Source of the DNA: Bhargavaea ginsengi
GTDB lineage: Bacteria; Bacillota; Bacilli; Bacillales_A; Planococcaceae
Direction of reading: 5' to 3'
Assembly (NCBI RefSeq): GCF_900109165.1
Contig: NZ_FNZF01000005.1
Span: 1 to 64,000 of the forward strand
Length of the DNA stretch: 64,000 bases
The notes beneath the pieces are model-generated. The model saw only the letters and a program-made list of their open reading frames with translations. It was not told the DNA's origin and searched no databases. Both the position numbers and the translations under genes were made by a program. The number at the start of each line of letters is the position of its first letter. Position 1 is the stretch's first letter. Below are positions 25,748 to 35,052 of the stretch, in pieces.

Positions 25748-26917
25748 TCACACCGCCGTTTGCTTCGGTTTCGTCTTCCCAAACAGGAATATGGCGAAAA
25801 GCGCTGCGACGAACAGCGAGATGAACGTCAGGTAGCCCGTACTTGATTCAACAATGATACCGCCCAGGATCGGCCCTGCAAGACTCCCTATGCTGAAAAA
25901 GATTCCGCACAGGAGATTGCCCATCGGCAAAAACGGCTTGGGCGTGAGGTCCGTCATGTAGGCGATGCCAAGCGTGAATGTGGAACCGACGAGCATGCCG
26001 GCAATCATAACCCCTGCCAGAACGCCCCATTCGCTGCTTCCGGCCAGACCGCCACCGAAAAATGCACCTGCCCCGCCGATCATGGCCAAAAGCAGCACAT
26101 TGCGGCGGCCGATCCGGTCACTCAGCATTCCCAGCGGGATCTGCGACAGGATTGCACCTACCGAGAAGGACGCCAGGATGACCGAGACCATGCCGACATC
26201 GATCCCCGTCCGGAGGGCATACACCGGGTAGATGGCATTAAGTGAAGACTCCAGGAACCCGTAGCCAAACGGCGGGATAAATGCGACCCATGCGTACTTC
26301 ATCGTCTCCAGCAACCTCTTGTGGAACGGCATCGCCGCCAGCTTTTCCTGTGCCGCATCAGGGTAGTCATTGTTCAAGAAAAAGACAAGTGACCAGGCAG
26401 CCAGACAGAGGACACCCGAGATGATGAACGGCAGCCCCTCGAAAATTCCGATGAGCGGCACGAAAAGCGGGCCGACCGCAAAGCCTGCACTGAACATGAG
26501 CCCATAGACGGCGATATTGCGCCCGAGCCTGGCCTGAGGCGAGGTGCTCGTAATCCATGTCTGGGTCGCGAAATGGAGGGCATTGTCCCCCATTCCGATC
26601 AACAGGCGGAGGAAAAACCAGAACGACACGCTTTTATATAGAGGAAACAACAGCAGCGCCAGGAAAACAGTCAGACCGCCCACGACAATGACAGGCTTAT
26701 AGCCGAACCGCCGGAGCGGCGCTTCCATGAACGGGGAGATGAGCAAGGTCCCGATATAAAGAGCGGTCGCGTTGAGTCCGTTCAGTGTGGAGGAGATCCC
26801 GTCCTGTTCGAAAATGACAGAGATCAGCGGCAGGAGCATCCCCTGCGAGAACCCTGAGATGGACACGATAATGACGAGTATCCAGAATCTTGTCCTTCCA
26901 GATATTGTTGCAGCCAA
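25748..26917 (-). CDS. MFS transporter
   Basis: An exporter-like major facilitator with about 12 helices. The first helix begins RTRFWILVIIVSISGFSQGML. The loop 2-3 motif is the variant APLRRFGYKPVIVVGG, and the repeated one is GMLSDRIGRRNVLLLAMIGG in the second half. The likely start is TTG 26917 (389 residues): GGGAGG lies 8 nt upstream and the next residues run straight into helix 1. An ATG at 26941 is also in frame. Resembles uncharacterised Bacillus MFS proteins such as YfkF; substrate unknown. Divergent from osmC with overlapping promoter space. Confidence 0.85.
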   Translation of the reverse strand: MAATISGRTRFWILVIIVSISGFSQGMLLPLISVIFEQDGISSTLNGLNATALYIGTLLISPFMEAPLRRFGYKPVIVVGGLTVFLALLLFPLYKSVSFWFFLRLLIGMGDNALHFATQTWITSTSPQARLGRNIAVYGLMFSAGFAVGPLFVPLIGIFEGLPFIISGVLCLAAWSLVFFLNNDYPDAAQEKLAAMPFHKRLLETMKYAWVAFIPPFGYGFLESSLNAIYPVYALRTGIDVGMVSVILASFSVGAILSQIPLGMLSDRIGRRNVLLLAMIGGAGAFFGGGLAGSSEWGVLAGVMIAGMLVGSTFTLGIAYMTDLTPKPFLPMGNLLCGIFFSIGSLAGPILGGIIVESSTGYLTFISLFVAALFAIFLFGKTKPKQTAV

Positions 26918-26999
26918 TGACAAAGCCTCCCGTGCCGTCATTCCATTCGAATCCGGCAGTAAAATCCTGTACAATTCTATCATACAAGGAGGGATCCAG

Positions 27000-27386
27000 A
27001 TGAAGTATTCCATGACTGAACACGGCTTTGAGACCGCCACTCAGTTCGGGACGCTGACCGTCTCGGCCAAAGATGAATACGGTTTCCGGCCTTACCAGCT
27101 GCTCGTCTCATCGGTGGCGGTCTGCAGCGGAGGAGTGCTGAGGAAAGTGCTCCAAAAAATGCGTATGCCGGCTGAGGACATCCAAATTGAGGTGAAGGAA
27201 GTCCGCCGTAATCCTGAAGTCGCCGATCGTGTGGAAAGCATCCATCTTCACTTTACGGTCAAAGGGCAGGACATCGATGAATCCAAAATGTCCCGCGCCA
27301 TGGAACTCACGGCTAAAAACTGCTCGATGGTCCAGTCCGTCAAAGACTCCATCGATATCCGGGAGACCTACGAGGTCATCCGCTGA
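27000..27386 (+). CDS. OsmC family protein
   Basis: A 128-residue small redox protein of the OsmC/Ohr superfamily. Two cysteines sit in the expected places, in VSSVAVCSGGVLRKVLQKM (about residue 42) and LTAKNCSMVQSVKD (about residue 108), on the long core helix and the C-terminal half. The family reduces organic hydroperoxides. This member belongs to the YhfA-like branch whose substrate is open. AAGGAGG sits 6 nt before the ATG at 27000, and TATCAT at about 26978-26983 may be its -10 box. Confidence 0.88.
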   Translation: MKYSMTEHGFETATQFGTLTVSAKDEYGFRPYQLLVSSVAVCSGGVLRKVLQKMRMPAEDIQIEVKEVRRNPEVADRVESIHLHFTVKGQDIDESKMSRAMELTAKNCSMVQSVKDSIDIRETYEVIR

Positions 27387-27404
27387 TTTGCCTAAGACAC
27401 AAGA

Positions 27405-27451
27405 AAGCCCAGTCCCTCCGGTGTTCCGGACGGCTGGGCTTCAGCTTTTAT
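27405..27451 (+). terminator. terminator of osmC-like gene
   Basis: AGCCCAG (27406-27412) pairs with CTGGGCT (27434-27440), with further inner pairing TCC/GGA and a T-rich tail (TTCAGCTTTTA). Confidence 0.7.
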
Positions 27452-27797
27452 AACACCTATTTAAATTGTCCATTTTATCGCATCCATGGGGCACGTTCGC
27501 CCGTGAAATGTCCGAATCCCCTCCTTCGCTTTCGTTCAGGATTTCAATTCCGACTTTTTCACCTTGGCCTCCCCTCTGTTTTAAGGTTAAGTACATGTTA
27601 ACACGTTATTTAATTTTTGTAAATATTCTATTTATATTTTTTTACAAATTCTTTTTATTTAATTTCTCTTCCTCGGGCATCGGCGACCGGGCCGCCGGGT
27701 AAAGGGAAAGATAAGCTTAACCTGCAGCTTTTCATGACGGGCGTTGATTCCCTCGCTGTTTCCCTTTAAAATCAACTTTAGGAATTGAGGTGTACTG
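27452..27797. other. gene-free stretch with AT-rich inverted repeat
   Basis: I see no gene here. The middle (about 27585-27670) is markedly AT-rich and contains TTTGTAAA (27616-27623) and TTTACAAA (27641-27648), arms of an inverted repeat 17 bp apart that could be an operator or part of the promoter of the small gene at 27798. The rest shows nothing recognisable. Confidence 0.4.
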
Positions 27798-27977
27798 ATG
27801 GAACCGAACGAACACAAGCAGCAGATGGACGTGCTGAAAGAACGGCTCAGCGACTTTCTTGACACGCTTGATCACCTGGAGCCGGAAACGGCCGATCTTG
27901 AAGAGATCGACCGGCTGATCCTGATGATCGATGAAATCGACGCCAAAGTGGCACAGCTTAAAAGCAGCGAAAACTGA
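27798..27977 (+). CDS. SE1561-family-like small protein
   Basis: A 59-residue acidic, fully helical protein (KQQMDVLKERLSDFLDTLDHL, then PETADLEEIDRLILMIDEID and a short tail). Two amphipathic helices could form a hairpin or coiled coil. GAGGTG lies 5 nt before the ATG. From memory it resembles the SE1561 family of small Firmicute proteins, function unknown. A hairpin at 28062-28095 follows, so it is probably a single-gene transcript upstream of pfeT. Confidence 0.75.
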   Translation: MEPNEHKQQMDVLKERLSDFLDTLDHLEPETADLEEIDRLILMIDEIDAKVAQLKSSEN

Positions 27978-28061
27978 AGCCGGGCAAAAACCGTGCCTCT
28001 GGAAGATGCCAAATGGTAAAATAAACTTATCAAAACGAGCCACAGCACCAAAAATAGGACG

Positions 28062-28095
28062 AAAGCTGGTTTCCCGACATGGGAAGCCGGCTTTT
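28062..28095 (+). terminator. terminator of the small protein gene
   Basis: AAGCTGGTTTCCC (28063-28075) pairs with GGGAAGCCGGCTT (28081-28093, one G-T pair), followed by TT. It lies 20 bp upstream of the metal-regulatory-like box of pfeT. Confidence 0.7.
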
Positions 28096-28113
28096 GTGCT
28101 ATATGGGGAACTT

Positions 28114-28128
28114 TGATAACCACTCTCA
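28114..28128 (+). promoter_or_regulatory. Fur/PerR-like box upstream of pfeT
   Basis: TGATAACCACTCTCA against the Fur-family 7-1-7 pattern TGATAATNATTATCA: three mismatches in 14 positions, centred 32 bp upstream of the start codon. In B. subtilis pfeT is controlled by PerR and Fur, which makes a weak match worth recording. The box alone does not say which regulator binds. Confidence 0.45.
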
Positions 28129-28152
28129 TTCTCATTGATAGGAGGGATTCTG

Positions 28153-30060
28153 TTGACAACCGCCAATCCGGCCGTCCACGCAAGCAAGGAACGTTTTTCT
28201 TGGCTGAACGGAGAAATGATCGCAGCATTGAGTTCAGGCATCCTGATCCTCATTGCTTACCTTGCAGGCGCAGCAGGTTTTGACACGGTCTCGGCCGGTA
28301 TCTTCATCATTGCATTTGTCGTAGGTGGTTTTGCCAAGGCGAAAGAAGGCATCACCGAAACGATACGGAACAAAACACTGAATGTGGAAATTCTGATGAT
28401 CCTCGCCGCAATCGGTGCGGCTTCCATCGGCTATTGGACAGAAGGCGCAATCCTCATATTTATATTCGCGGTGAGCGGTGCGCTCGAGACATACTCCATA
28501 GAAAAAAGCCGCAAAGAGATTTCCGCCCTGCTCAATCTCAAGCCGGAGGAAGCCTGGCGGCTGAAGGATGACGGTTCAACTGAACGCGTCGGTGTGGCGG
28601 ACATCCGGGTCGGTGATTTTGTCCTTGTCCGCCCGGGTGAGCGGATTCCGGTCGACGGAAGCATCCTTAGCGGCATGAGTTCAGTCGATGAATCCGCCAT
28701 CAGCGGTGAATCCCTGCCTCTTGAGAAAGGGCCTGACCACGAAGTGTTTGCCGGAACGGTCAACTTGAGCGGTGCGCTGAGCATCAAAGTCGACAAGCAC
28801 AGTTCAGAATCCCTTTTTCAGAAAATCATCGACCTTGTGGAATCGGCACAAAGCGAAAAGTCGCCATCCCAGCAGTTTATTGAACGCTTTGAAAGTATCT
28901 ATGTCTATGCCGTTCTTGGTGTCGTTGCTTTGATGATGGTCCTGCCCCATTACTTATTCGATTGGGACTGGACTACGACCATCTACAGGGCGATGGTACT
29001 CTTGGTCGTCGCATCCCCTTGTGCGCTCGTTGCTTCCATCATGCCTGCGACATTGTCCGCAATCTCCAACGGCGCCAGCCATGGGGTTTTGTTCAAGGGC
29101 GGCACCCACCTGGAAAGCCTCTCTTCCGTCAAAGTTATCGCCTTCGACAAGACCGGCACCCTGACGGAAGGACGCCCTGCTGTAACCGACCTGATCGTAA
29201 AGGATAGCCTTGACAAGACCGAGACCCTCTCCATTCTCAGAACGATCGAGTCACTTTCCGCGCACCCGCTAGCTGTGGCTATCCAGTCATTTGCGGAACA
29301 AGAAGGTGCCGGATTGCTGAAGGGCATCGAAATCCGTGACATTCCGGGCTCAGGACTGGAAGCAGATTGGGAGGGCAAAACCTACCGCGTCGGCAAACCC
29401 GGCTTCGTCGGCAAAGCTGAAGCTGCCGCTTTTGCAGATGGCGCACTGGAGCGGCTTGGGAATGAAGGGAAGACAGTTGTCTTCCTCCGCGACGAACATG
29501 GCATTCTAGCTCTGGCTGCACTAAAGGACACGCTTCGCCCAGAAGCTGTGCAGGCTCTGAACTCCCTTCGGGCCCTTGGCGTCCGGACTGTGATGCTGAC
29601 TGGTGACAATGAACAGACGGCACGGGCCATCGCAGAAGAAGCCGGAATCGATGAATACACCGCGGAATGCCTTCCGGAGACGAAAGTGGCCAGATTGAAA
29701 GAACTTGAGAAAACGTACGGAGCTGTCGCAATGATCGGGGATGGAATCAATGACGCGCCTGCACTCGCCACCTCAACAATCGGAATCGCCATGGGTGACG
29801 GTACGGGAGTGGCTCTCGAGACAGCGGATGTTGTCCTCATGAAAAATGATCTGCGGCGACTGCCCTATGCCCACAGGCTCTCCGGCAGAATGAACCGGAT
29901 CATAAAGCAGAACGTCATTTTTTCAATCTCGGTGATCCTTCTGCTGATCATGTCCAACTTCCTGCAGGTCATCGACCTCCCGCTCGGCGTACTCGGCCAT
30001 GAGGGCAGTACGATTCTTGTCATCCTCAATGGCCTCAGGCTGCTGAAAAACGGTGACTGA
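28153..30060 (+). CDS. pfeT: P1B4-type Fe(II) efflux ATPase (PfeT/ZosA-like)
   Basis: A 635-residue P-type metal ATPase. It has no N-terminal CxxC or His-rich metal-binding domain. The ion motif in helix 6 is SPC (288-290, [21 protein letters not shown]), not CPC. The phosphorylation site is DKTGT (Asp332), followed by HP (SAHPLA), the hinge GDGIND and the helix-8 motif HEGST. SPC plus HEGST defines the P1B4 group. The closest known protein is B. subtilis PfeT (formerly ZosA/YkvW), an iron(II) exporter under PerR/Fur control. The start is TTG 28153 with AGGAGG 7 nt upstream. Co and Zn remain possible substrates. Confidence 0.9.
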   Translation: MTTANPAVHASKERFSWLNGEMIAALSSGILILIAYLAGAAGFDTVSAGIFIIAFVVGGFAKAKEGITETIRNKTLNVEILMILAAIGAASIGYWTEGAILIFIFAVSGALETYSIEKSRKEISALLNLKPEEAWRLKDDGSTERVGVADIRVGDFVLVRPGERIPVDGSILSGMSSVDESAISGESLPLEKGPDHEVFAGTVNLSGALSIKVDKHSSESLFQKIIDLVESAQSEKSPSQQFIERFESIYVYAVLGVVALMMVLPHYLFDWDWTTTIYRAMVLLVVASPCALVASIMPATLSAISNGASHGVLFKGGTHLESLSSVKVIAFDKTGTLTEGRPAVTDLIVKDSLDKTETLSILRTIESLSAHPLAVAIQSFAEQEGAGLLKGIEIRDIPGSGLEADWEGKTYRVGKPGFVGKAEAAAFADGALERLGNEGKTVVFLRDEHGILALAALKDTLRPEAVQALNSLRALGVRTVMLTGDNEQTARAIAEEAGIDEYTAECLPETKVARLKELEKTYGAVAMIGDGINDAPALATSTIGIAMGDGTGVALETADVVLMKNDLRRLPYAHRLSGRMNRIIKQNVIFSISVILLLIMSNFLQVIDLPLGVLGHEGSTILVILNGLRLLKNGD

Positions 30061-30066
30061 AACAAT

Positions 30067-30111
30067 AAAAAAGCGGCGTTGCCGGGGTTATGTCCCGACA
30101 GCGCCGCTTTT
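30067..30111. terminator. shared terminator of pfeT and yfkH
   Basis: AAAAGCGGCG (about 30069-30078) pairs with CGCCGCTTTT (30102-30111), with inner pairing GGGG..TCCC. The right arm lies inside the last codons of yfkH. Confidence 0.75.
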
Positions 30112-31065
30112 GGCTTTCGCTTCTTTTTCTTCCCGTCTTTCCTGCGTAACAGCATTTACTTGTCCGCCGAGAATCAAGATGATTGCGGAGAAGTACATCC
30201 ACACCATTAAAACAATGATTCCCCCGATGCTGCCGTACGTGTTTGAGTAGTTGGCGAAGTTCCCGACATAGAACGAGAAAGCCAGTGAGGATAGAATCCA
30301 GCCGACTGTGGCGAAAACCGCTCCAGGTATTGCATCCCTGATCCTGATCTTTGCGTTGGGCACCAGCCAGTAGATCAGCGTGAACACCACGAAGATGAGG
30401 AGAGGCGGAATGGTCCATCGAATGCTGTTCCACACTGTCAGAAATGCTTGATCAAGCCCCATGTAAGAGAAAATCGTGCGGCCGATCTGCTCACCGAATA
30501 CCGGCAGGACCAGTGCCACCGCAACCACCGCGATCAGCATCAGCGTAAAAACGATAGACAAAGCACGCTTCTTGATGAATGACCGCTTCTCAACCGAGAA
30601 GTAGGACTGGTTCAACGCACGGGTCAGCGCATTCATGCCGTTGGATGCAGACCAGATCGTCCCGATGATACCGACCGAGAGCAGGCCGCCGCTCCGGTTG
30701 TTCAGCACCTCGCCCAATGTGCTCTCGACGATGTTATATACATTCGTCGGTGCATACTCTTTGATAAAGTCGAAAAGCGCCGATTGATCGATGTTCAGGT
30801 AAGGCAGCAGCGTCAGCATGAAGATGAGGAGCGGAAACAGCGAAAGCAGAAAGAAGTAGGCGAGCTGCGAGGCGAGCCCGACAACATCCACCAGCTTGAT
30901 CCTGGTGACCAGCTCCTTAAAGAAACCCTGACGCGTCGTTACATCGAAACGGTCAAGATCGCCCTCGTTTACATCTGCAACAAACCCCATCACTTTGTCT
31001 TTGAGGCTGTCGTCACCGCCGTCCGGCTTTTCCGAACCTGGGCTCACCTTCTTGTTATCCGCCAT
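30088..31065 (-). CDS. yfkH: YihY/BrkB family membrane protein (YfkH-like)
   Basis: A 325-residue protein of the YihY (virulence factor BrkB) family. A charged N-terminal tail of about 55 residues is followed by six helices. The conserved features are LASQLAYFFLLSLFPLLIFMLTLLPYL, GTIWSASNGMNALTRALNQSY, the RDAIPGAVFATVGWILSSLAFSFYVGNF segment and GSIGGIIVLMVWMYFSAIILILGGQVNA. Role unknown; sometimes wrongly called RNase BN. It is followed on the other strand by pfeT, and its last codons form part of a terminator. Confidence 0.9.
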   Translation of the reverse strand: MADNKKVSPGSEKPDGGDDSLKDKVMGFVADVNEGDLDRFDVTTRQGFFKELVTRIKLVDVVGLASQLAYFFLLSLFPLLIFMLTLLPYLNIDQSALFDFIKEYAPTNVYNIVESTLGEVLNNRSGGLLSVGIIGTIWSASNGMNALTRALNQSYFSVEKRSFIKKRALSIVFTLMLIAVVAVALVLPVFGEQIGRTIFSYMGLDQAFLTVWNSIRWTIPPLLIFVVFTLIYWLVPNAKIRIRDAIPGAVFATVGWILSSLAFSFYVGNFANYSNTYGSIGGIIVLMVWMYFSAIILILGGQVNAVTQERREEKEAKAKSGAVGT

Positions 31066-31091
31066 CTGTCATCCGCCCCCTTTTCCCCGCA

Positions 31092-31640
31092 TCAGTTTTT
31101 CTGGGTATACTCCTGTGCTTCGCCGGCAACCTGTCCTTCACGGTATGCCTCTTCCGGCACGAACGTGCCCTTTGACGTGCCGCCGTCTGCCGCACCGCCG
31201 TCGACCTGTCCTTCCGCATAGGCTTCATCCGGCACGAAAGTCTCGTCAGTGCCCGGATGGCCGCCCTTGATTGCTTCTGAAGCCATCTGCTTGTAGTCAT
31301 CCTTCGCTTCCATGACAGCGTCCTTCGAATCTACAAACGCCGTCTTCGTGTCATCCACAAGTGTCTTCACGGTCGGAGTCAGCTGCTTCAGTTCTGCTGC
31401 CTTTGACTGAAGGTATTGTTTGTCCGAATCAAATTGCTCATAAAGTGCTTTCAGCTTGTCAGATTTGTCCTGGATTTTCCAACGCAGGACATCCGGGTTC
31501 TTCATGTAATATTTTGCGTCATCACCGAGCCCTTTGGCACGGCGTGACATTTCGGAACGGGTCGTTTTGTCGAACATGCTGACGACCGCACCTGCGAGCG
31601 CGCCGATGAGTACCAACTTTCCAAACTTGCTTCCTGCCAT
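31092..31640 (-). CDS. YtxH-domain-like protein with C-terminal repeats
   Basis: A 182-residue protein. It begins GSKFGKLVLIGALAGAVVSMFDKTTR, the short membrane-anchoring start of YtxH-type proteins, followed by a long helical, coiled-coil-like region (30-125). The C-terminus carries two copies of a motif about 33 residues apart: TFVPDEAYAEGQV and TFVPEEAYREGQV. ATG 31640 is preceded by GGAGGG and 7 nt. It is 27 bp upstream of yfkH on the same strand and probably cotranscribed. The YtxH family is linked to general stress in Bacillus; the tail repeats are unexplained. Confidence 0.75.
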   Translation of the reverse strand: MAGSKFGKLVLIGALAGAVVSMFDKTTRSEMSRRAKGLGDDAKYYMKNPDVLRWKIQDKSDKLKALYEQFDSDKQYLQSKAAELKQLTPTVKTLVDDTKTAFVDSKDAVMEAKDDYKQMASEAIKGGHPGTDETFVPDEAYAEGQVDGGAADGGTSKGTFVPEEAYREGQVAGEAQEYTQKN

Positions 31641-31840
31641 CTGCAATCCCTCCATCACTTTTGTTTAGTCAATTTGCATACTCCATTATACCCTCACATT
31701 TCCGGGTACAAACAATCAGCCCCGGCGCCCATTTTTTAAAATAGGTCTTGACTGCAAGCCGGAACTTTCGGAATATTAGAGAAAGGGGTGATATAGAACA
31801 GCTGCCTCTAAAAAAACAGGAAACAAAGGGGGAACGGAAA

Positions 31841-33226
31841 ATGGAAGCAGTAGAGAATCTGTTGGGCTCGCTCAGCAGCCTGGTTTGGGGGCCATGGCTG
31901 CTTGTACTGCTCGTCGGTACGGGAATCTACCTCACGTTCAGGCTCGCATTTATTCAGGTACGGTTACTTCCTTATTCTCTGAAACAGGTATTTTCCCGCA
32001 AGCATGACAAAAAAGCGGAAGGCGATATTTCACAATTCCAGGCACTGATGACCGCCATGGCAGCGACTGTCGGAGTCGGCAACATCGTCGGGGTCGCGAC
32101 TGCTGTTGTGCTCGGCGGACCGGGTGCGATCTTCTGGATGTGGCTGGCCGGATTCTTCGGAATGGCCACCAAGTACGGTGAAGCGATCCTCGCCGTAAAG
32201 TACCGGACAAAAGATGCCAACGGCCAGATGGCCGGCGGGCCGATGTACTATCTCGAACATGGTCTGAAAGCACGCTGGCTCGGAGTAAGCTTTGCCTTGT
32301 TCGGCACACTTGCTGCTTTCGGCATCGGGAACGGAACCCAGTCCAAAGCAGTAGCAGACGCCATGAACATGAACTTCAACACGCCATACTGGGTCACAGG
32401 CCTAGTCCTGATGATTGTTGCAGGACTCGTCATCCTTGGGGGAATTAAGACGATCGGCCGGGTGGCAGCATTCTTCGTTCCGATCATGGCTCTTTTCTAC
32501 TTTATCGCCGGCGCCATTATCATGGTGACGAACTTCGAACTCGTTCCGGGTGCATTCGCTACCATCTTCTCGCATGCATTTGGTGTTGAGTCGATTGCAG
32601 GCGGCGCTGTCGGCGCAGCCATCCGCTTCGGTATTGCCCGCGGCCTCTTCTCGAACGAGGCAGGCCTCGGATCCGCTCCGATTGCCGCTGCCGCGGCACG
32701 CACGGATATGCCTGGCCGCCAGGCCCTAGTCTCAATGACGCAGGTTCTTTTCGATACTTTAATCATCTGCTCCATCACAGGCGTGACCATCGTGATGTCG
32801 GGTACCTGGCAAAATGAAGGCGCAGAAGCGGGCACGCTCACGGCAATGGCATTCGGCACATTCTTCGGGGATGCAGGCCAGTATATCGTCGGCATCGGCA
32901 TCGTGTTCTTTGCCGCTTCCACCATTTTCGGATGGGCCTATTACGGTGAGAAATGCTTCCAGTATCTTTTCCCGAATCCAAAATTGCTCAAGTTCTACCG
33001 GCTGGTGTTCGTGGTTGTTGTATTCTTCGGCGCTACCGCGACACTTGATGTGGTCTGGCTCTTCTCCGATGTTATGAACGGCCTCATGGCCATCCCGAAC
33101 CTGATCGGTCTCCTCGGCCTGTCCGGTGTCATCGTTGCAGAGACCAAGCGTTTCCAGAAAAAGATCCAGGAAGAAAAAGAGGCTGCACTGGCAGCTGTTC
33201 CTGCCGTCGACTCTGCAAACGACTAA
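31841..33226 (+). CDS. alsT: Sodium:alanine (amino acid) symporter, AGCS family
   Basis: A 461-residue Na+-coupled amino-acid importer with the AGCS signatures. After helix 1 come FQALMTAMAATVGVGNIVGVATAV (sodium and substrate site), GPGAIFWMWLAGFFGMATKYGEAILAVKYR, GGPMYYLEHGL, and RGLFSNEAGLGSAPIAAAAA. Eleven or so helices. ATG 31841 follows GGGGGAACGGAAA; upstream in-frame codons encode a polar tail without a better site. Alanine or glycine is the usual substrate of the family; glutamine is reported for B. subtilis AlsT. Confidence 0.92.
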   Translation: MEAVENLLGSLSSLVWGPWLLVLLVGTGIYLTFRLAFIQVRLLPYSLKQVFSRKHDKKAEGDISQFQALMTAMAATVGVGNIVGVATAVVLGGPGAIFWMWLAGFFGMATKYGEAILAVKYRTKDANGQMAGGPMYYLEHGLKARWLGVSFALFGTLAAFGIGNGTQSKAVADAMNMNFNTPYWVTGLVLMIVAGLVILGGIKTIGRVAAFFVPIMALFYFIAGAIIMVTNFELVPGAFATIFSHAFGVESIAGGAVGAAIRFGIARGLFSNEAGLGSAPIAAAAARTDMPGRQALVSMTQVLFDTLIICSITGVTIVMSGTWQNEGAEAGTLTAMAFGTFFGDAGQYIVGIGIVFFAASTIFGWAYYGEKCFQYLFPNPKLLKFYRLVFVVVVFFGATATLDVVWLFSDVMNGLMAIPNLIGLLGLSGVIVAETKRFQKKIQEEKEAALAAVPAVDSAND

Positions 33227-33236
33227 TCTGTGATTT

Positions 33237-33274
33237 AAACAGCCCCGTGTGCTTCCGCACGCGGGGCTGTTTGA
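33237..33274 (+). terminator. terminator of alsT-like gene
   Basis: AAACAGCCCCGTG pairs with CACGCGGGGCTGTTT (33238-33272), with a short loop and a following T stretch. Confidence 0.8.
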
Positions 33275-33328
33275 CTTTGATATCTATTAATGTGAGAATT
33301 GATGGCAATCCGATGAAAGGCAGGAACC

Positions 33329-33556
33329 GTGAAAATGGACCTTAACAACCCCACCGTGGAAAATGTGGAGTATATGATCACTTCCATCAAAGACAAGCTC
33401 CGCATGGTCAATGTCGATGCGATGAAGGCTGAACATTTCAACACATCCGACTACGAGGATCTCCGCGACCTTTATGACATGGTCGTGAAGCGCAACAACT
33501 TCAGCCCGAGTGAAATGCAGGCAATCGCAGCAGAACTCGGAAGCCTGAGAAAATAA
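33329..33556 (+). CDS. yfkK: UPF0435 (DUF1128) protein YfkK
   Basis: A 75-residue soluble helical protein. The sequence [22 protein letters not shown]...[11 protein letters not shown]...[18 protein letters not shown] is nearly colinear with B. subtilis YfkK (UPF0435), of unknown function. GTG 33329 has AAAGG 8 nt upstream; ATG 33335 is an alternative that matches the length of known relatives. Flanked by terminators on both sides, so monocistronic. Confidence 0.87.
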   Translation: MKMDLNNPTVENVEYMITSIKDKLRMVNVDAMKAEHFNTSDYEDLRDLYDMVVKRNNFSPSEMQAIAAELGSLRK

Positions 33557-33569
33557 CCCAAATAAACGC

Positions 33570-33604
33570 AATCCCCCGGCCGCCTCTGCAGCCGGGGGAT
33601 TTTA
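33570..33604 (+). terminator. terminator of yfkK
   Basis: ATCCCCCGGC (33571-33580) pairs with GCCGGGGGAT (33591-33600), followed by TTT. Confidence 0.8.
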
Positions 33605-33665
33605 CGTTGCCGGCCATAGCCTGCTATTGGTAGACTGTTATTAGAACAGAAAGGGGATTTGGACT

Positions 33666-34898
33666 ATGGGGACTTTTGAAGAAAATCTCGACAAATATGC
33701 TGAACTCGCAGTGAAAGTCGGCGTCAACATCCAGCCGGGTCAACCACTCTATATCGGTGCTTCGACTGATTCGGCGGAATTTGTCCGGCTCGTAACGAAA
33801 AAAGCTTATGAAGCGGGCGCAAGGCATGTCTTCGTCGACTGGTCGGACGATGAGATATCCCGTCTCCGGTATGAGCTGGCTCCTGAAGATTCGTTCAGCG
33901 ACTTCCCTTCCTGGATTCCACAGATGCGCGAAGAGCTGGTGGGGATGAATGCAGCATTCATGAACATCGTGTCGCAGAGCCCCGATCTGCTGAAGGGGGT
34001 CGATCCGATGAGGATCGCCAGCTTCCAGAAGGCCGCCGGCCAGGCACTGGAATCCTACCGCCAGGCGGTCCAATCCGACAAAGTAAGCTGGACGGTCATT
34101 GCCGCCCCATCCAAGGCTTGGGCAGCCAAAGTGTTTGCCGATCTTCCTGAAGAAGACCAGGTACCGGCCCTTTGGGAAGCGATCTTCAAAGCGGTGCGCG
34201 CCGATGTGGAAGACCCGGTCGAAGCATGGAAAAAACATGATGAGACACTCCACGAAAAAGCCGACCATCTCAACAAGAGAAAATACACGAAGCTTCATTA
34301 CACAGCTCCCGGAACTGATCTGACCATCGGCCTGCCGGAAGGCCATATTTGGGCCGGAGCCGGCAGCATCAATGCCCAAGGTGCATCGTTCATGGCCAAT
34401 ATGCCGACGGAAGAAGTGTTCACCGTTCCACATAAAGACCGCATCGACGGCTTTGTCTCAAGCACAAAACCACTCAGCTACGGCGGCAATATCATTGATC
34501 AATTCAAGATCACTTTCAAAGACGGCCGGATTACGGAAGTGGAGGCCGAACAGGGTGAAGATGTACTGAAACACCTGATCGAGGCGGATGAGGGTGCAAA
34601 ATCCCTCGGAGAGGTCGCACTCGTCCCGCACTCCTCCCCGATCTCGACATCCGGGCTGCTCTTTTATAACACGCTGTTCGACGAAAACGCTTCGAATCAC
34701 CTGGCAATCGGCAGCGCCTATGCCTTCTGCATCGAAGGCGGCAAGGAAATGAACAGCGAAGAGCTGAAAAAGCATGGTCTCAACCAAAGCATCACTCATG
34801 TCGACTTCATGATCGGTTCCGATAAGATGGACATTGACGGTATCCTTGAAGACGGTACGGCCGAACCGATTCTCCGCGGCGGTGAATGGGCGTTCTGA
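33666..34898 (+). CDS. ampS: M29 family aminopeptidase
   Basis: A 410-residue metallo-aminopeptidase (AmpS/T/PepS type), cytoplasmic, releasing N-terminal residues from peptides. The N-terminus has NIQPGQPLYIGAS. The metal-binding half contains the family sequences FMANMPTEEVFTVPHKDRIDG (Glu ligands), EGEDVLKHLIEADEGAKSLGEVALVPHSSPIS (Glu, His) and SITHVDFMIGSDKMDIDG (His-x-Asp). Complete at the usual length. The ribosome site is AGAAAGGGGATTTGGACT. Confidence 0.93.
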   Translation: MGTFEENLDKYAELAVKVGVNIQPGQPLYIGASTDSAEFVRLVTKKAYEAGARHVFVDWSDDEISRLRYELAPEDSFSDFPSWIPQMREELVGMNAAFMNIVSQSPDLLKGVDPMRIASFQKAAGQALESYRQAVQSDKVSWTVIAAPSKAWAAKVFADLPEEDQVPALWEAIFKAVRADVEDPVEAWKKHDETLHEKADHLNKRKYTKLHYTAPGTDLTIGLPEGHIWAGAGSINAQGASFMANMPTEEVFTVPHKDRIDGFVSSTKPLSYGGNIIDQFKITFKDGRITEVEAEQGEDVLKHLIEADEGAKSLGEVALVPHSSPISTSGLLFYNTLFDENASNHLAIGSAYAFCIEGGKEMNSEELKKHGLNQSITHVDFMIGSDKMDIDGILEDGTAEPILRGGEWAF

Positions 34899-34972
34899 TC
34901 CCCAGAACTCCGATATGCCGGGATATTTGGTTCACATTTGTCACAATTGACCCGTATTCCAGCAATGTCCTA

Positions 34973-35001
34973 TTAAAAACAGGCATAATTTGTTGTATAA
35001 T
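34973..35001 (+). promoter_or_regulatory. promoter of the 50-residue membrane protein
   Basis: Perfect TATAAT (34996-35001) with a weak -35 (TTAAAA, 34973-34978) 17 bp away, 52 bp upstream of the start codon. Confidence 0.55.
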
Positions 35002-35052
35002 GAGTTATAGAAAAGAGAGCAACAAGTAGTTATAGAGAGGAGCATTCCGATT

